A DNA stretch of 64,000 nucleotides from Demequina silvatica (GTDB lineage Bacteria; Actinomycetota; Actinomycetes; Actinomycetales; Demequinaceae): NCBI RefSeq assembly GCF_000971215.1, contig NZ_BBMA01000002.1, positions 603,111 through 667,110 of the forward strand. Direction: 5' to 3'. A model generated the notes under the pieces. That model saw nothing but the letters and a program-made list of their open reading frames with translations. It made no database searches and had not been told where the DNA came from. Positions 1 to 7,405 of the stretch are shown here, in pieces. The stretch's first letter is position 1. Each line of letters starts with the position of its first letter. A program made the position numbers and the translations under genes.

Positions 1-1175
1 GGTGCGACGGCGGCGGGCCGGTCCGCGACCTCCCGCGTTCGCAGCAGCGTGCGCACCGTGAGGCCCGCGACCAGCGCCCAGAACGCGGAGCCGATCCCCG
101 CGATGCTTGCGCCGCTCGCCGCGAGCACGAACGCCACCGCGGCGGGCAGCCTCTCCTCGACGGGGGTGAAGGCGCCCGCGAGGGAGGCGGCGAGCGTGGG
201 CAGCAGCGCGAGCCCCGCGACCACGGCGAGGATCTCCGTGGTCCCCGCCTGCGCGAGGGCCACCAGCGTGGCGCCGGTCGCGGCGAGCACCAGGTAGGAA
301 GCGCCCGCGGCGAACGCGGCGATCCAGCGCCGGCCGGGGTCGGGCTCGGCCTCGGGGGAGGCGGGCAGCGCGGCGGTGATCGCGGCCAGGTTGATCGCGT
401 GGCCGCCCGCCGCCGCCCCGAGCGCGGTGCCCGCCCCCGTGGCGAGCATCGTCCCCCGCCAGGGGATGCGGAAGCCGGCGCTCGCGAGCACCGCGACCCC
501 GGGGACGTTCTGCGACGCCATGGTGACCACCGTGAGCGGCAGCGCGATGCCGGCCGCGGCGACCCACGTGAATGCGGGCGCGGTGAGGGTGAGCGAGGGC
601 GCGGTGACGGCGTCGACCGCTCCGGTCCCCGCCTGCAGCGCGATCACCGCGAGGCCCGCGGCGAACGCGACGGGGGTGGCCCACCGCGGCGCGAAGCGCT
701 GGAGCGCGAGCCACACCGCGATCACCGGCGCAACCCAGGCGGGCGAGGCCGCGAGCCCGGTCACCGGCGCGAGGCAGAGCGGCACCAGCACCCCGGCCAG
801 CATCCCCTGCGCGAGGGGCGCGGGGATCGCGGCGACCAGGCGACCCAGCCGCGGCCACAGCCCCACGGCGGCGATGAGCACGCCGGTGAGCATGAACGCG
901 CCCACCGCCGCCGGCCAGCCGAGCGACGCCTGGGTCGCGAGCAGCGCCGCGCCCGGCGTGGACCACGCGAGCGTGATGGGCAGGCGATGGCGCCACGCGA
1001 GCAGCATGGTGCCGGCGCCCACGGTGAGGCAGAGGGCGACCAGGCCGGACGATGCCTGGGCCGGGTCCGCGCCCGCCGCCGTCAGTCCCGCGATGAGCAC
1101 CGCGACGGAGCTGGTGAAGCCCACGAGCGCGGTGGTCACCCCGACGGAGACCGGCCGAAGCCACGACTGTTCCAT
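1..1175 (-). CDS. benE: BenE family benzoate/H+ symporter-like permease (C-terminus cut by window edge)
   Basis: Reading the minus strand from the ATG at 1175-1173 gives an open frame to the window edge (about 391 codons) with no stop. The protein starts MEQSWLRPVSVGVTTALVGF and is almost entirely hydrophobic, with about a dozen predicted membrane segments. The central TMASQNVPG motif and the following GFRIPWR stretch are typical of the BenE family (aromatic acid:proton symport, inner membrane). BenE proteins are usually 390-400 residues, so only a few residues should be missing. It is divergent from the XRE-cupin gene at 1232. The start codon lies inside one of two inverted operator copies, and a TAGCGT -10-like box seven bases upstream suggests a leaderless transcript. 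Benzoate as substrate is family-level inference; the transporter family is well supported. Confidence 0.85.
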   Translation of the reverse strand, partial: MEQSWLRPVSVGVTTALVGFTSSVAVLIAGLTAAGADPAQASSGLVALCLTVGAGTMLLAWRHRLPITLAWSTPGAALLATQASLGWPAAVGAFMLTGVLIAAVGLWPRLGRLVAAIPAPLAQGMLAGVLVPLCLAPVTGLAASPAWVAPVIAVWLALQRFAPRWATPVAFAAGLAVIALQAGTGAVDAVTAPSLTLTAPAFTWVAAAGIALPLTVVTMASQNVPGVAVLASAGFRIPWRGTMLATGAGTALGAAAGGHAINLAAITAALPASPEAEPDPGRRWIAAFAAGASYLVLAATGATLVALAQAGTTEILAVVAGLALLPTLAASLAGAFTPVEERLPAAVAFVLAASGASIAGIGSAFWALVAGLTVRTLLRTREVADRPAAVA

Positions 1176-1212
1176 GAACAGAACGCTAGCACCGGTGTTC
1201 CGTTCATGGAAC
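1169..1212. promoter_or_regulatory. Paired inverted operators in the benE/XRE divergent promoter
   Basis: Two copies of GTTCCATGAAC[A/G]GAAC face each other, at 1169-1184 (plus strand) and 1197-1212 (minus strand), with 15 of 16 bases identical. The left copy covers the benE start codon. The right copy lies where the -35 region of the regulator should be, upstream of TATGCT at 1220-1225 and the GTG at 1232. The symmetry and position suggest binding by the neighbouring XRE-cupin protein, repressing both genes. The protein assignment is inference. Confidence 0.7.
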
Positions 1213-1231
1213 GGGTGCGTATGCTCGGGGC

Positions 1232-1759
1232 GTGGAGACCGAGGAGCTCGCCCGCACCGTCGGGGCGCGCGTGCGCGCCGCCCGAGGCGAGCGGGGCATG
1301 AGCCTGGGCGCGCTCGCCCGCGCGTCGGGAGTGGGCAAGGGCTCGCTGTCGGAGATCGAGCGCGGGACGCGCAACCCGAACCTCTCGACGCTGTACGCGC
1401 TCGCGGGCGCGCTCGGCATCCCGCTCGCGACGCTGCTCGCGGAGGGCGTGGGCGCGGAGGCGGCCGCGGACGGGATAGTCGCCCGGCTGCTCGACGTCGA
1501 GCGCCGCGAGGGCGCGGTGGTCGAGGTCTACCGGCTCGAGCTCGCAGGCGGCGTCGAGCACCGTTCGGGTGCCCACGGAGACGGCGTGATCGAGCGCCTG
1601 CTGGTGCTGAGCGGTTCAGTCACCGCGGGCCCCGCGGCGTCGCCTTCGACGGCGCGCGAGGGCGAGCTGCTCACCTGGGTGAGCGACGTCGAGCACACCT
1701 ACCTCGCGGAGCCGCCCGGCGCGACCGCGCTGCTCACGGTCACCACCCCGCGCCGCTGA
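1232..1759 (+). CDS. XRE-family HTH regulator with C-terminal cupin domain
   Basis: This 175-residue protein has an N-terminal XRE helix-turn-helix (about residues 12-65, including GMSLGALARASGVGKGSLSE and IERGTRNPNLSTL) and a C-terminal cupin-like sensor domain (about 85-175). This architecture is common in regulators of small-molecule transport and catabolism. The GTG at 1232 has no ribosome binding site, but a TATGCT -10 box ends six bases before it, so a leaderless mRNA is likely. The divergent benE-like gene is the obvious target, and the paired operators between them fit autoregulation. The ligand is unknown; an aromatic acid would fit the neighbour. Confidence 0.88.
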   Translation: METEELARTVGARVRAARGERGMSLGALARASGVGKGSLSEIERGTRNPNLSTLYALAGALGIPLATLLAEGVGAEAAADGIVARLLDVERREGAVVEVYRLELAGGVEHRSGAHGDGVIERLLVLSGSVTAGPAASPSTAREGELLTWVSDVEHTYLAEPPGATALLTVTTPRR

Positions 1760-1775
1760 GGAGAGCGCCGCCGGA

Positions 1776-1819
1776 GACGCGACGAGGGGCCCGCCGTCCG
1801 GCAGGCCCCTCGTCGCGTC
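1776..1819. terminator. Bidirectional intrinsic terminator
   Basis: A perfect 16-bp inverted repeat (GACGCGACGAGGGGCC at 1776-1791 and its complement at 1804-1819) with a 12-base loop lies between the stops of two convergent genes (XRE-cupin on plus, the Ala-rich protein on minus). It can terminate transcripts from both sides. Confidence 0.8.
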
Positions 1820-1825
1820 CGACCG

Positions 1826-2719
1826 CTACTTGTCGTCGTTCTTGACGTCCTCGACGGCGTCCTCCCAGACGTCCTCGGCGTCGTCGATGGTGGAGACCAC
1901 CTCTTCGGTCGCGCGCGCGCGGGCCTCGTCGGCGGCCTCCTTGACCTTCTTGGCCTCGCTGATCGCGGTGTCCTTGACCTTGGTGAAGGCCGGGCCGGCG
2001 ACGTCGGCGACCTTCTTGGCCTCCGTCACCGCGGTGTCGCGGATCTGCTCGGCGGCGGGGCCGGCGGCCTCGCGCACCTTCTCGTACGTGGGGCCGGCCT
2101 TGTCGTTGATGACCTCGGCGGCGGCGCTCGCGGCGGCCGTGGCGGCGTCAGCGGCCTTGCGCGCGGCGTCGGCGGCGGCGTCGACGGCCTTGTTCACGCC
2201 GCGGCGCAGGTTGTCCTTGAAGTCGTCCTCGGACGCGAACTCCCACTCCTCGTCCTCGCCGGCCCACGGGTCGCGGCCCTGGTCGCGCCGCGCCCACACC
2301 ACGATCGCGGCGCCCGCCGCCGCAGCGAGGGCCAGCGGCACCAGGACCCGGCCCCACGAACGGCCGCCCTTCTCGTCCTCGGTGCGCGCGGCATCGTCCA
2401 CCGCGGCCAGCACCGCGGGGATCGCGGCGCCCACGATCGCGGCGTGCGCGACGTCCACCCACTGCTCGGCGGTGTCGCCCGCCTTGTGCACGTAGGGCGA
2501 GGCCTTCTTCGCGCCCTTGTGATACGCCTCCTTGGCGCGGGGGGCGGCCCACTCCTTGGCGTGCTCGTACTGCGGCTCGGCCCACTCCTTCGCGCGCTTG
2601 GCGGCCTTCCGGGCGGCGATGGACGCCTCGCGGGCCGCCACACGCGCCTGCTGTGCCGCGTCTGCCGCCTGGTCGCGCGCCTTGTCGGCGTCGAAGCCCT
2701 GGAAAGAAACCTTGCTCAT
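1826..2719 (-). CDS. Ala/Lys-rich membrane protein with amphipathic helical repeats, function unknown
   Basis: The ATG at 2719-2717 follows a good Shine-Dalgarno (AGGAG, about eight bases upstream) and gives 297 residues beginning MSKVSFQGFDADKARDQAAD. An earlier in-frame ATG exists but lacks a ribosome site. The N-terminal 90 residues are Ala/Lys/Glu-rich and likely helical. One membrane segment (VLVPLALAAAAGAAIVVWAR) lies near residue 135, followed by an acidic stretch. The C-terminal half contains a 22-residue repeat of the form AGP...(K/R)DTA..EAKKV, seen twice plus a partial copy. These features resemble YtxH/LEA-like or apolipoprotein-like surface helices. It is divergent from ppiA. I do not recognise a defined family; a membrane-associated structural or stress role is speculation. 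Confidence 0.75.
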   Translation of the reverse strand: MSKVSFQGFDADKARDQAADAAQQARVAAREASIAARKAAKRAKEWAEPQYEHAKEWAAPRAKEAYHKGAKKASPYVHKAGDTAEQWVDVAHAAIVGAAIPAVLAAVDDAARTEDEKGGRSWGRVLVPLALAAAAGAAIVVWARRDQGRDPWAGEDEEWEFASEDDFKDNLRRGVNKAVDAAADAARKAADAATAAASAAAEVINDKAGPTYEKVREAAGPAAEQIRDTAVTEAKKVADVAGPAFTKVKDTAISEAKKVKEAADEARARATEEVVSTIDDAEDVWEDAVEDVKNDDK

Positions 2720-2837
2720 GCTGCGCTCCTCCTGGTTCGTGGGGACTTGGCCCTCGTACACCGGCAACGCGCCTATGCCCGAGTCCGTTCCGTCCATCGT
2801 GCCACTTGCGGCGCGCGGTGGCGAGGGCCATGGAACA

Positions 2838-3386
2838 ATGGCGACCATGATCGCAACCCTTCAGACCACCGCCGGGGACATCCGTATCGAGCTGTTCCCC
2901 AACCACGCTCCCGTCACCGTGAAGAACTTCGTGGGCCTCGCCACCGGCGAGAAGGAGTGGAAGAACCCCGCGACCGGCGAGAAGTCCAACGACCCGTTCT
3001 ACGACGGCCTCGTGTTCCACCGCGTCATCTCCGGCTTCATGATCCAGGGCGGCTGCCCGCTCGGCACCGGCACCGGCGGCCCGGGCTACAACTTCGACGA
3101 CGAGATCCACCCGGAGCTCCAGTTCAACGAGCCCTACCTTCTCGCCATGGCGAACGCCGGCCAGCGCCTCAACCCCATCACCGGCCGCCCCGGCGGCACC
3201 AACGGCTCGCAGTTCTTCATCACCGTGGACCGCCCGAGCTGGCTCAACGGCAAGCACACCATCTTCGGCAAGGTCGCCGACGACGAGTCGCGCGCGGTGG
3301 TCGACGCCATCGCCGCCGCCCCCACCGATGGCCGTGACCGTCCCCTCGAGGACGTCATGATCACCGGCGTCTCGATCTCCGAGTAA
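2838..3386 (+). CDS. ppiA: Peptidyl-prolyl cis-trans isomerase, cyclophilin type
   Basis: This 182-residue single-domain cyclophilin catalyses proline isomerisation in the cytoplasm; no signal peptide is visible. The catalytic and cyclosporin-pocket motifs are present: VFHRVISGFMIQGG (about 65-78) and NGSQFFITVDRPSWLNGKHT (about 122-141), including the active-site Arg, Phe and Trp. The start at 2838 is preferred over the ATG at 2847 because GAGGG lies ten bases upstream of the former. The next gene begins six bases after the stop, so it is probably co-transcribed with the rhomboid gene. ppiA at this locus is conserved in actinobacteria near the replication origin. Confidence 0.96.
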   Translation: MATMIATLQTTAGDIRIELFPNHAPVTVKNFVGLATGEKEWKNPATGEKSNDPFYDGLVFHRVISGFMIQGGCPLGTGTGGPGYNFDDEIHPELQFNEPYLLAMANAGQRLNPITGRPGGTNGSQFFITVDRPSWLNGKHTIFGKVADDESRAVVDAIAAAPTDGRDRPLEDVMITGVSISE

Positions 3387-3392
3387 CACCGC

Positions 3393-4178
3393 ATGACCCA
3401 GGATCCGGGTGCCGCTGCGCCCACGTGCCCGCGGCACCCGGACCGGGTGTCCTACGTCCGCTGCCAGCGCTGCGGGCGTCCCGCCTGCCCCGAGTGCCAG
3501 CGCCCGGCCGCGGTAGGCATCCAGTGCGTCGACTGCGTGCGCGAGGCCAAGGCCACCGCGCGCCCCATGGTCAACCGCCTGGGGTTCGTCAGCGCCATGG
3601 GTACGCCCGTGGTCACGTACACGCTCGTGGGCCTCAACGTGCTTGCTTACCTCTACGGCACCTTCGTCATGGGCGCGCAGACGTGGCAGGACGCGTGGGG
3701 CCTGTGGACCGGCGTGGGTCCCGTCGAGGCCGCCATGTACTCGAACGTCGGCACCGAGTGGTACCGCTGGGTGAGCTCCGGGTTCGTGCACTTCAACCTG
3801 CTGCACATCGCGATGAACATGCTGGTGCTGGTGCAGTTCGGCACGCAGCTCGAGCCCATCCTGGGTCGCCTGCGGTTCCTGGGCCTCTACATGGCGTCGC
3901 TGCTGGGCGGCTCGCTCGCCGCGGTGCTGATCTCCCCCGAGATCGCGCTCCACGGGGGCGCGTCCGGTGCCATCTTCGGCCTCATCACCGGCTACGCGGT
4001 GGTGCTCGCCAAGCTCAAGCTGGACTACCGCTCGCTGCTCACCACCGCCGGCATCTGGCTGGCGATCGGCTTCCTGCCCGGCATGAACATCTCCTGGCAG
4101 GGGCACCTAGGCGGCGCCGTCGTCGGCGCGCTCACCATGCTCGCGATGCTGCGCTGGGTGGACCGCAAGCCCGCCTGA
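3393..4178 (+). CDS. Rhomboid family intramembrane serine protease with N-terminal zinc-finger
   Basis: The protein has 261 residues. The N-terminus (about 10-55) carries a Cys/His-rich B-box-like zinc-binding segment (CPRHPDR, CQRCGRPACPEC, CVDC). The rest has six or more membrane segments with the rhomboid hallmarks: the HxxxN-type helix (HIAMNM), the catalytic Ser in HGGASGAIFG, and the partner His in WQGHLGGAVVG. Rhomboids cleave substrates within the membrane; the substrate here is unknown. It follows ppiA by six bases and is followed by a strong terminator. It faces crgA convergently across the DnaA-box-like repeats. Confidence 0.94.
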   Translation: MTQDPGAAAPTCPRHPDRVSYVRCQRCGRPACPECQRPAAVGIQCVDCVREAKATARPMVNRLGFVSAMGTPVVTYTLVGLNVLAYLYGTFVMGAQTWQDAWGLWTGVGPVEAAMYSNVGTEWYRWVSSGFVHFNLLHIAMNMLVLVQFGTQLEPILGRLRFLGLYMASLLGGSLAAVLISPEIALHGGASGAIFGLITGYAVVLAKLKLDYRSLLTTAGIWLAIGFLPGMNISWQGHLGGAVVGALTMLAMLRWVDRKPA

Positions 4179-4196
4179 GGCTCACGGTCCCGTCCC

Positions 4197-4228
4197 ACGG
4201 CCCTTCCGCATCTTCGCGGGAGGGCCGT
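4197..4228 (+). terminator. Intrinsic terminator after rhomboid gene
   Basis: A 13-bp stem (ACGGCCCTTCCGC at 4197-4209 and GCGGGAGGGCCGT at 4216-4228, one G-T pair) with a six-base loop lies 18 bases after the rhomboid stop. There is no clear T-tract, as is common in high-GC actinobacteria. Confidence 0.7.
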
Positions 4229-4374
4229 CGGCGTTGTGAGGGACGATGCGCGGGCCGGGTCGCACGATGGGCGTCACCCGCCGTCGGGGTCGCCGCCCGA
4301 GAGGCCCCGGGCGGGGCGGGCCCACCCGGCCGCCGCATCGTCCACCGTGGTCCACCCACAGGCGCCGCCCGTTT

Positions 4375-4555
4375 TTCTCCACAGACCGGATCTGTGGACA
4401 AGTACGGCACGATCCCCCGATTTCCCCACACTCATCCACAGGTGTGAATGACATCCGTGTAGTTATCCCCACCGTTGTGCACAGTTCGGGGATAACTACA
4501 CCGGTGTGGTTTCTCCACCGCTGTGGACGGATGTGGGGATAACTACACGGGTGTG
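4375..4555. promoter_or_regulatory. Cluster of DnaA-box-like repeats between convergent genes
   Basis: The 380-base gap between the rhomboid gene and crgA contains several matches to the actinobacterial DnaA box (consensus near TTGTCCACA): TTCTCCACA 4375-4383, TGTGGACAA 4393-4401 (exact on minus), TCATCCACA 4432-4440 and TGTGGACGG 4522-4530. Three copies of the 14-mer GGGGATAACTACAC are also present, at 4457-4470 (minus orientation), 4488-4501 and 4535-4548; each holds TTATCCCC, a near DnaA box. Because both flanking genes end here, the repeats are not a promoter. This chromosomal block normally sits near oriC, so DnaA binding or titration is plausible but inferred. Confidence 0.6.
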
Positions 4556-4557
4556 AT

Positions 4558-4815
4558 TCAGCGCCAGCGCGTGAGCAGGACCATGCCCGCGGCCATGAAC
4601 ACGAAGCCCACGCCCAGGTTCCAGTCGCCGATCCCGGGGATCGGGTAGTTCGCCTTGGTCACGTAGTAGACGACGATCCAGGTGGGGCCCAGGATCAGCA
4701 GGGTGAGCGCCGTGGGCAGGAGCCACTTGGGATTGTCGCTCTGAGCCTTGCCCAGGTTGCGGGGGGCCTTGTAGACCTGCTGGCCGTTGGTGTCGCGCTT
4801 CTTCGAGAGTGCCAC
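4558..4815 (-). CDS. crgA: Cell division protein CrgA
   Basis: This small inner-membrane protein of 85 residues begins MALSKKRDTNGQQVY and has two membrane segments (about 31-52 and 66-83). CrgA interacts with FtsZ, FtsQ and PBPs to coordinate septum formation and growth in actinobacteria. The length matches the family (about 85-95). GTG at 4815 is chosen as start because GGAG lies six bases upstream and the MALSKKRD-type N-terminus is typical. It is divergent from the sortase gene and convergent with the rhomboid gene. The stop abuts the third copy of the GGGGATAACTACAC repeat. Confidence 0.93.
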   Translation of the reverse strand: MALSKKRDTNGQQVYKAPRNLGKAQSDNPKWLLPTALTLLILGPTWIVVYYVTKANYPIPGIGDWNLGVGFVFMAAGMVLLTRWR

Positions 4816-4932
4816 TGTCTGCTCCGTGCATCCTTCGCCCGCGCACGCGCGCGGGGTGTGCGCCCAGGGTACCGAGTGGGGGTGCCCGAGCGGGATTCCC
4901 GCTGGTGCGGGGCTCCCGTAGGCTGGTCCATC

Positions 4933-5733
4933 ATGTCGGCTCCCGCGCAGGTCCCCACCGAGCCCGGCGCCGCGCGCGGCCGTCGCGCGGGCGTGGGCGC
5001 GCGCCTGGTGTCGCTGCTCGGGGAGCTCCTCATCATCGCGGGCGCCGTGATCGGGCTGTACGTGGTGTGGCAGCTGTTCTACACGGACGTCATCGCGGGC
5101 AAGGAGCAGGAGCAGGTGCTCGAGACGCTCGACTGGGCGTACACGGAGCCCGTCACGGCCGGTAGCGCCGCGCCCGAGGGGCCCGAGGTGATCCCCGTGG
5201 GCGCGCAGATGCCGCCGGAGAGCGCGCCCGTGATGGAGGAGCCGGAGTTCACCACCACCTTCGCCACGTTCTACGTGCCGCGCTGGGGCACCGACTACGT
5301 CAAGCCGATCTCCGAGGGCGTGACCCGCACCGAGGTGCTCGACGTGCTCGGGATCGGGCACTACCCGGGGACGGGCATGCCCGGCGCGCTCGGCAACTTC
5401 GCGATCTCGGCGCACCGGACCACGTACGCGAAGCCGTTCCACCGCATCGCGGAGCTGGAGAAGGGCGACGCGCTCGTGGTGCAGACCGAGGAGGCCTGGT
5501 ACGTCTACCGGGTCACCGACCATCTGATCGTCTACCCGGACCAGGTCGAGGTGATCGCGCCCAAGCCCGGCGACCTCGACGCCGCGCCCGACGGGCGCTA
5601 CATCACGCTCACGTCCTGCCACCCGATGTACTCCGCCGCCGAGCGCTACGTGGTGCACGGCGAGCTCGAGTACTGGGCGCCCACCGGCATCGGCGTGCCG
5701 GCCGAGATCCTCGAGGAGATCCCGCAGCCATGA
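4933..5733 (+). CDS. Class E sortase
   Basis: This 266-residue transpeptidase anchors secreted proteins to the cell wall. An N-terminal membrane anchor (about 25-50, LLGELLIIAGAVIGLYVVWQ) is followed by a linker and the sortase domain. The catalytic His lies in FAISAHRTTYAKPF, the catalytic Cys in YITLTSCHP, and the Arg in the following AAERYVVHGE. The TLTSCHP form and locus next to crgA/trpG are typical of actinobacterial class E enzymes, which often recognise LAxTG signals. ATG at 4933 gives the expected short cytoplasmic tail; no strong ribosome site is seen. The stop overlaps the next start (ATGA), so the two are translationally coupled. Confidence 0.93.
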   Translation: MSAPAQVPTEPGAARGRRAGVGARLVSLLGELLIIAGAVIGLYVVWQLFYTDVIAGKEQEQVLETLDWAYTEPVTAGSAAPEGPEVIPVGAQMPPESAPVMEEPEFTTTFATFYVPRWGTDYVKPISEGVTRTEVLDVLGIGHYPGTGMPGALGNFAISAHRTTYAKPFHRIAELEKGDALVVQTEEAWYVYRVTDHLIVYPDQVEVIAPKPGDLDAAPDGRYITLTSCHPMYSAAERYVVHGELEYWAPTGIGVPAEILEEIPQP

Positions 5734-5897
5734 TCTTCCCGTTCGTGTGGCGCGTGCTGCCCGGCCCCAGGTGGGTCAAGGTGATCCTGCTGCTGTTGCT
5801 CCTCGCCGCCGTGGTGGCGGTGCTCTTCCAATGGGTGTACCCGTGGTTCTCGGTCACCTTCGATATCCAGGACCAGAATGTGGAGACCGCGCCATGA
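5730..5897 (+). CDS. 55-residue single-pass membrane peptide, unknown function
   Basis: A short frame runs from ATG 5730 to TGA 5897. Its start overlaps the sortase stop and its stop overlaps the trpG start, both as ATGA. It begins MIFPFVWRVLPGPRWVKVIL, has one membrane helix (about 16-36, rich in Leu/Val/Ala) and ends in a short acidic tail (FDIQDQNVETAP). The double four-base overlap and the charged-hydrophobic-charged layout indicate a real coupled gene. It sits between sortase and TrpG. I recognise no named family; a small partner of the sortase is one possibility. Confidence 0.8.
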   Translation: MIFPFVWRVLPGPRWVKVILLLLLLAAVVAVLFQWVYPWFSVTFDIQDQNVETAP

Positions 5898-6520
5898 CCC
5901 GGATCCTCGTCGTCGACAACTACGACTCGTTCGTCTACACGATCGTCGGCTACCTGCGCCAGATGGGCGCCGAGACGGTGGTGGTGAGGAACGATGCGGT
6001 GGCCGCCGCGGGCGACGTGACCGGCTACGACGGGGTGCTGATCTCCCCTGGGCCCGGCACGCCGGCCGAGGCCGGCGCCTCGATGGACGTCATCCGCCAA
6101 TGCGCGGACGCCGGGGTGCCCATGCTGGGCATCTGCCTGGGCCACCAGGCGCTCGCGGAGGTCTACGGCGGCGTGGTCTCGCACGCACCCGAGCTGATGC
6201 ACGGCAAGACCTCCGCCGTCACGCACTCGGGCGACTCCGTGCTGGTCGGGCTGCCGTCGCCGTTCACCGCGACGCGCTACCACTCGCTCGCGGTCGAGAA
6301 CCCGACCGTGCCCGAGGAGCTCGAGGTGACCGCCTCGACCGCGAACGGCATCATCATGGGGCTCCAGCACCGGTCGCTTCCGCTGCACGGCGTGCAGTTC
6401 CACCCGGAGTCCGTGCTCACGGAGGGCGGACACCGCCTGCTCGCCAACTGGCTCGAGGTGTGCGGCATGCCCGACGCCGAGGGCCGGTCGGCGGGGCTGA
6501 GCCCGCTCGTGCGGCGGTAG
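5894..6520 (+). CDS. trpG: Anthranilate/aminodeoxychorismate synthase glutamine amidotransferase subunit
   Basis: This 208-residue class I glutamine amidotransferase releases ammonia from glutamine for anthranilate synthase (TrpE) or aminodeoxychorismate synthase (PabB). The nucleophile Cys lies in GICLGHQ (about 76-82), and His/Glu in the C-terminal GVQFHPES. The N-terminus ILVVDNYDSFVYTIV and oxyanion segment SPGPGTPAEA are typical. No synthase subunit lies nearby, so the TrpG versus PabA choice is open; the gene at this conserved locus is annotated either way in actinobacteria. It starts within the stop of the 55-residue gene and ends 12 bases from the convergent crtEb stop. Confidence 0.93.
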   Translation: MTRILVVDNYDSFVYTIVGYLRQMGAETVVVRNDAVAAAGDVTGYDGVLISPGPGTPAEAGASMDVIRQCADAGVPMLGICLGHQALAEVYGGVVSHAPELMHGKTSAVTHSGDSVLVGLPSPFTATRYHSLAVENPTVPEELEVTASTANGIIMGLQHRSLPLHGVQFHPESVLTEGGHRLLANWLEVCGMPDAEGRSAGLSPLVRR

Positions 6521-6532
6521 GGGCCCGACGCC

Positions 6533-7405
6533 TCACCAGGCGGCGATCACCAGCATCGTCACCGCGAATCCCACGGGCTGGTTGAGCCACAGGAACGTCC
6601 GCCAGCCGCGGTTCGCCTCCTCGCAGGTCTCATCGGTGACCCGCACGAACCTCGCGACCGACGCCACGTACGCCAGCGGCAGCAGCGCCGCGAGCAGCGC
6701 CGGCCACGGCAGCGCCAGCAGCACCAGCGCCGAGGCGACGTACAGCGCGATCGAGAACCACACGGTCGCGCGCGCCCCGATCACCGTCGCGACCGAGCCG
6801 ATCCCGCCCTCGCGGTCCGCGCGCACGTCCTGCACCGCGCCGAACGCGTGGCTGGCCATCCCCCACAGGGTGAACGCCACCCACACCGGCCAGGCGCCCG
6901 GATCGAGCAGCGACTCCCCCGCCAGCACCAGCGCGTAGATCAGCGGCCCCGCGAAGTGCAGCGCGGACGTCAGCGAGTCCAGGAACGGCCGCTCCTTGAA
7001 CCGCAGCCCCGGCGCCGAGTACGCCACCACCCCGAACAGCACCAGCACGAGCGTGACGCCCGCCGCCACCGTGCCCTGGAGCAGCAGCCACACGAACGGC
7101 GGCAGAACCGTGATCGCGCACGCCCACAGGATCGCCCGGTGCACGCGCCGCGCCTCCGCCCGGTCCCGGATCACGTCCCCCTCGATGCCGCCCTTGCGGG
7201 GGTTGGCGAGGTCGGACTCGTAGTCGAACACGTCGTTGATGCCGTACATCAGCAGGTTGTACGGGATGAGGAAGAACAGCGTCCCCACCACCAGCACCGC
7301 GTCCACCTGGTGCGTCACCAGCAGGTACGCGGCGGCGAACGGGAACGCGGTGTTGATCCAGGACACGGGGCGGGAGGCCCGCACCAGCGCGGCGAGCGTG
7401 CTCAT
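6533..7405 (-). CDS. crtEb: Lycopene elongase / UbiA-family prenyltransferase (C50 carotenoid)
   Basis: This 290-residue, eight- or nine-helix membrane prenyltransferase has both Asp-rich UbiA motifs: NDVFDYESD (about 58-66) and QDVRADREGG (about 187-196). In C50 carotenoid pathways this enzyme adds dimethylallyl units to both ends of lycopene, giving nonaflavuxanthin/flavuxanthin. It is the last gene of crtE-B-I-Ye-Yf-Eb, the order described for decaprenoxanthin and sarcinaxanthin clusters. Its ATG overlaps the crtYf stop. Its neighbours make the lycopene-elongase call far more likely than other UbiA roles. Confidence 0.92.
   Translation of the reverse strand: MSTLAALVRASRPVSWINTAFPFAAAYLLVTHQVDAVLVVGTLFFLIPYNLLMYGINDVFDYESDLANPRKGGIEGDVIRDRAEARRVHRAILWACAITVLPPFVWLLLQGTVAAGVTLVLVLFGVVAYSAPGLRFKERPFLDSLTSALHFAGPLIYALVLAGESLLDPGAWPVWVAFTLWGMASHAFGAVQDVRADREGGIGSVATVIGARATVWFSIALYVASALVLLALPWPALLAALLPLAYVASVARFVRVTDETCEEANRGWRTFLWLNQPVGFAVTMLVIAAW

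Noticed and set aside
376..1845. Long plus-strand frame through the benE region
   Set aside because: It runs antisense to a clear membrane transporter and has Arg/Pro/Ala-rich shadow composition.
2148..4106. A 652-codon minus-strand frame
   Set aside because: It is antisense to ppiA and the rhomboid gene, with composition typical of a GC-rich shadow frame; only the part from 2719 on another frame is a real gene.
4375..4555. Calling this region oriC
   Set aside because: dnaA, dnaN and an AT-rich unwinding element are not visible, so only a DnaA-box-like cluster can be supported.
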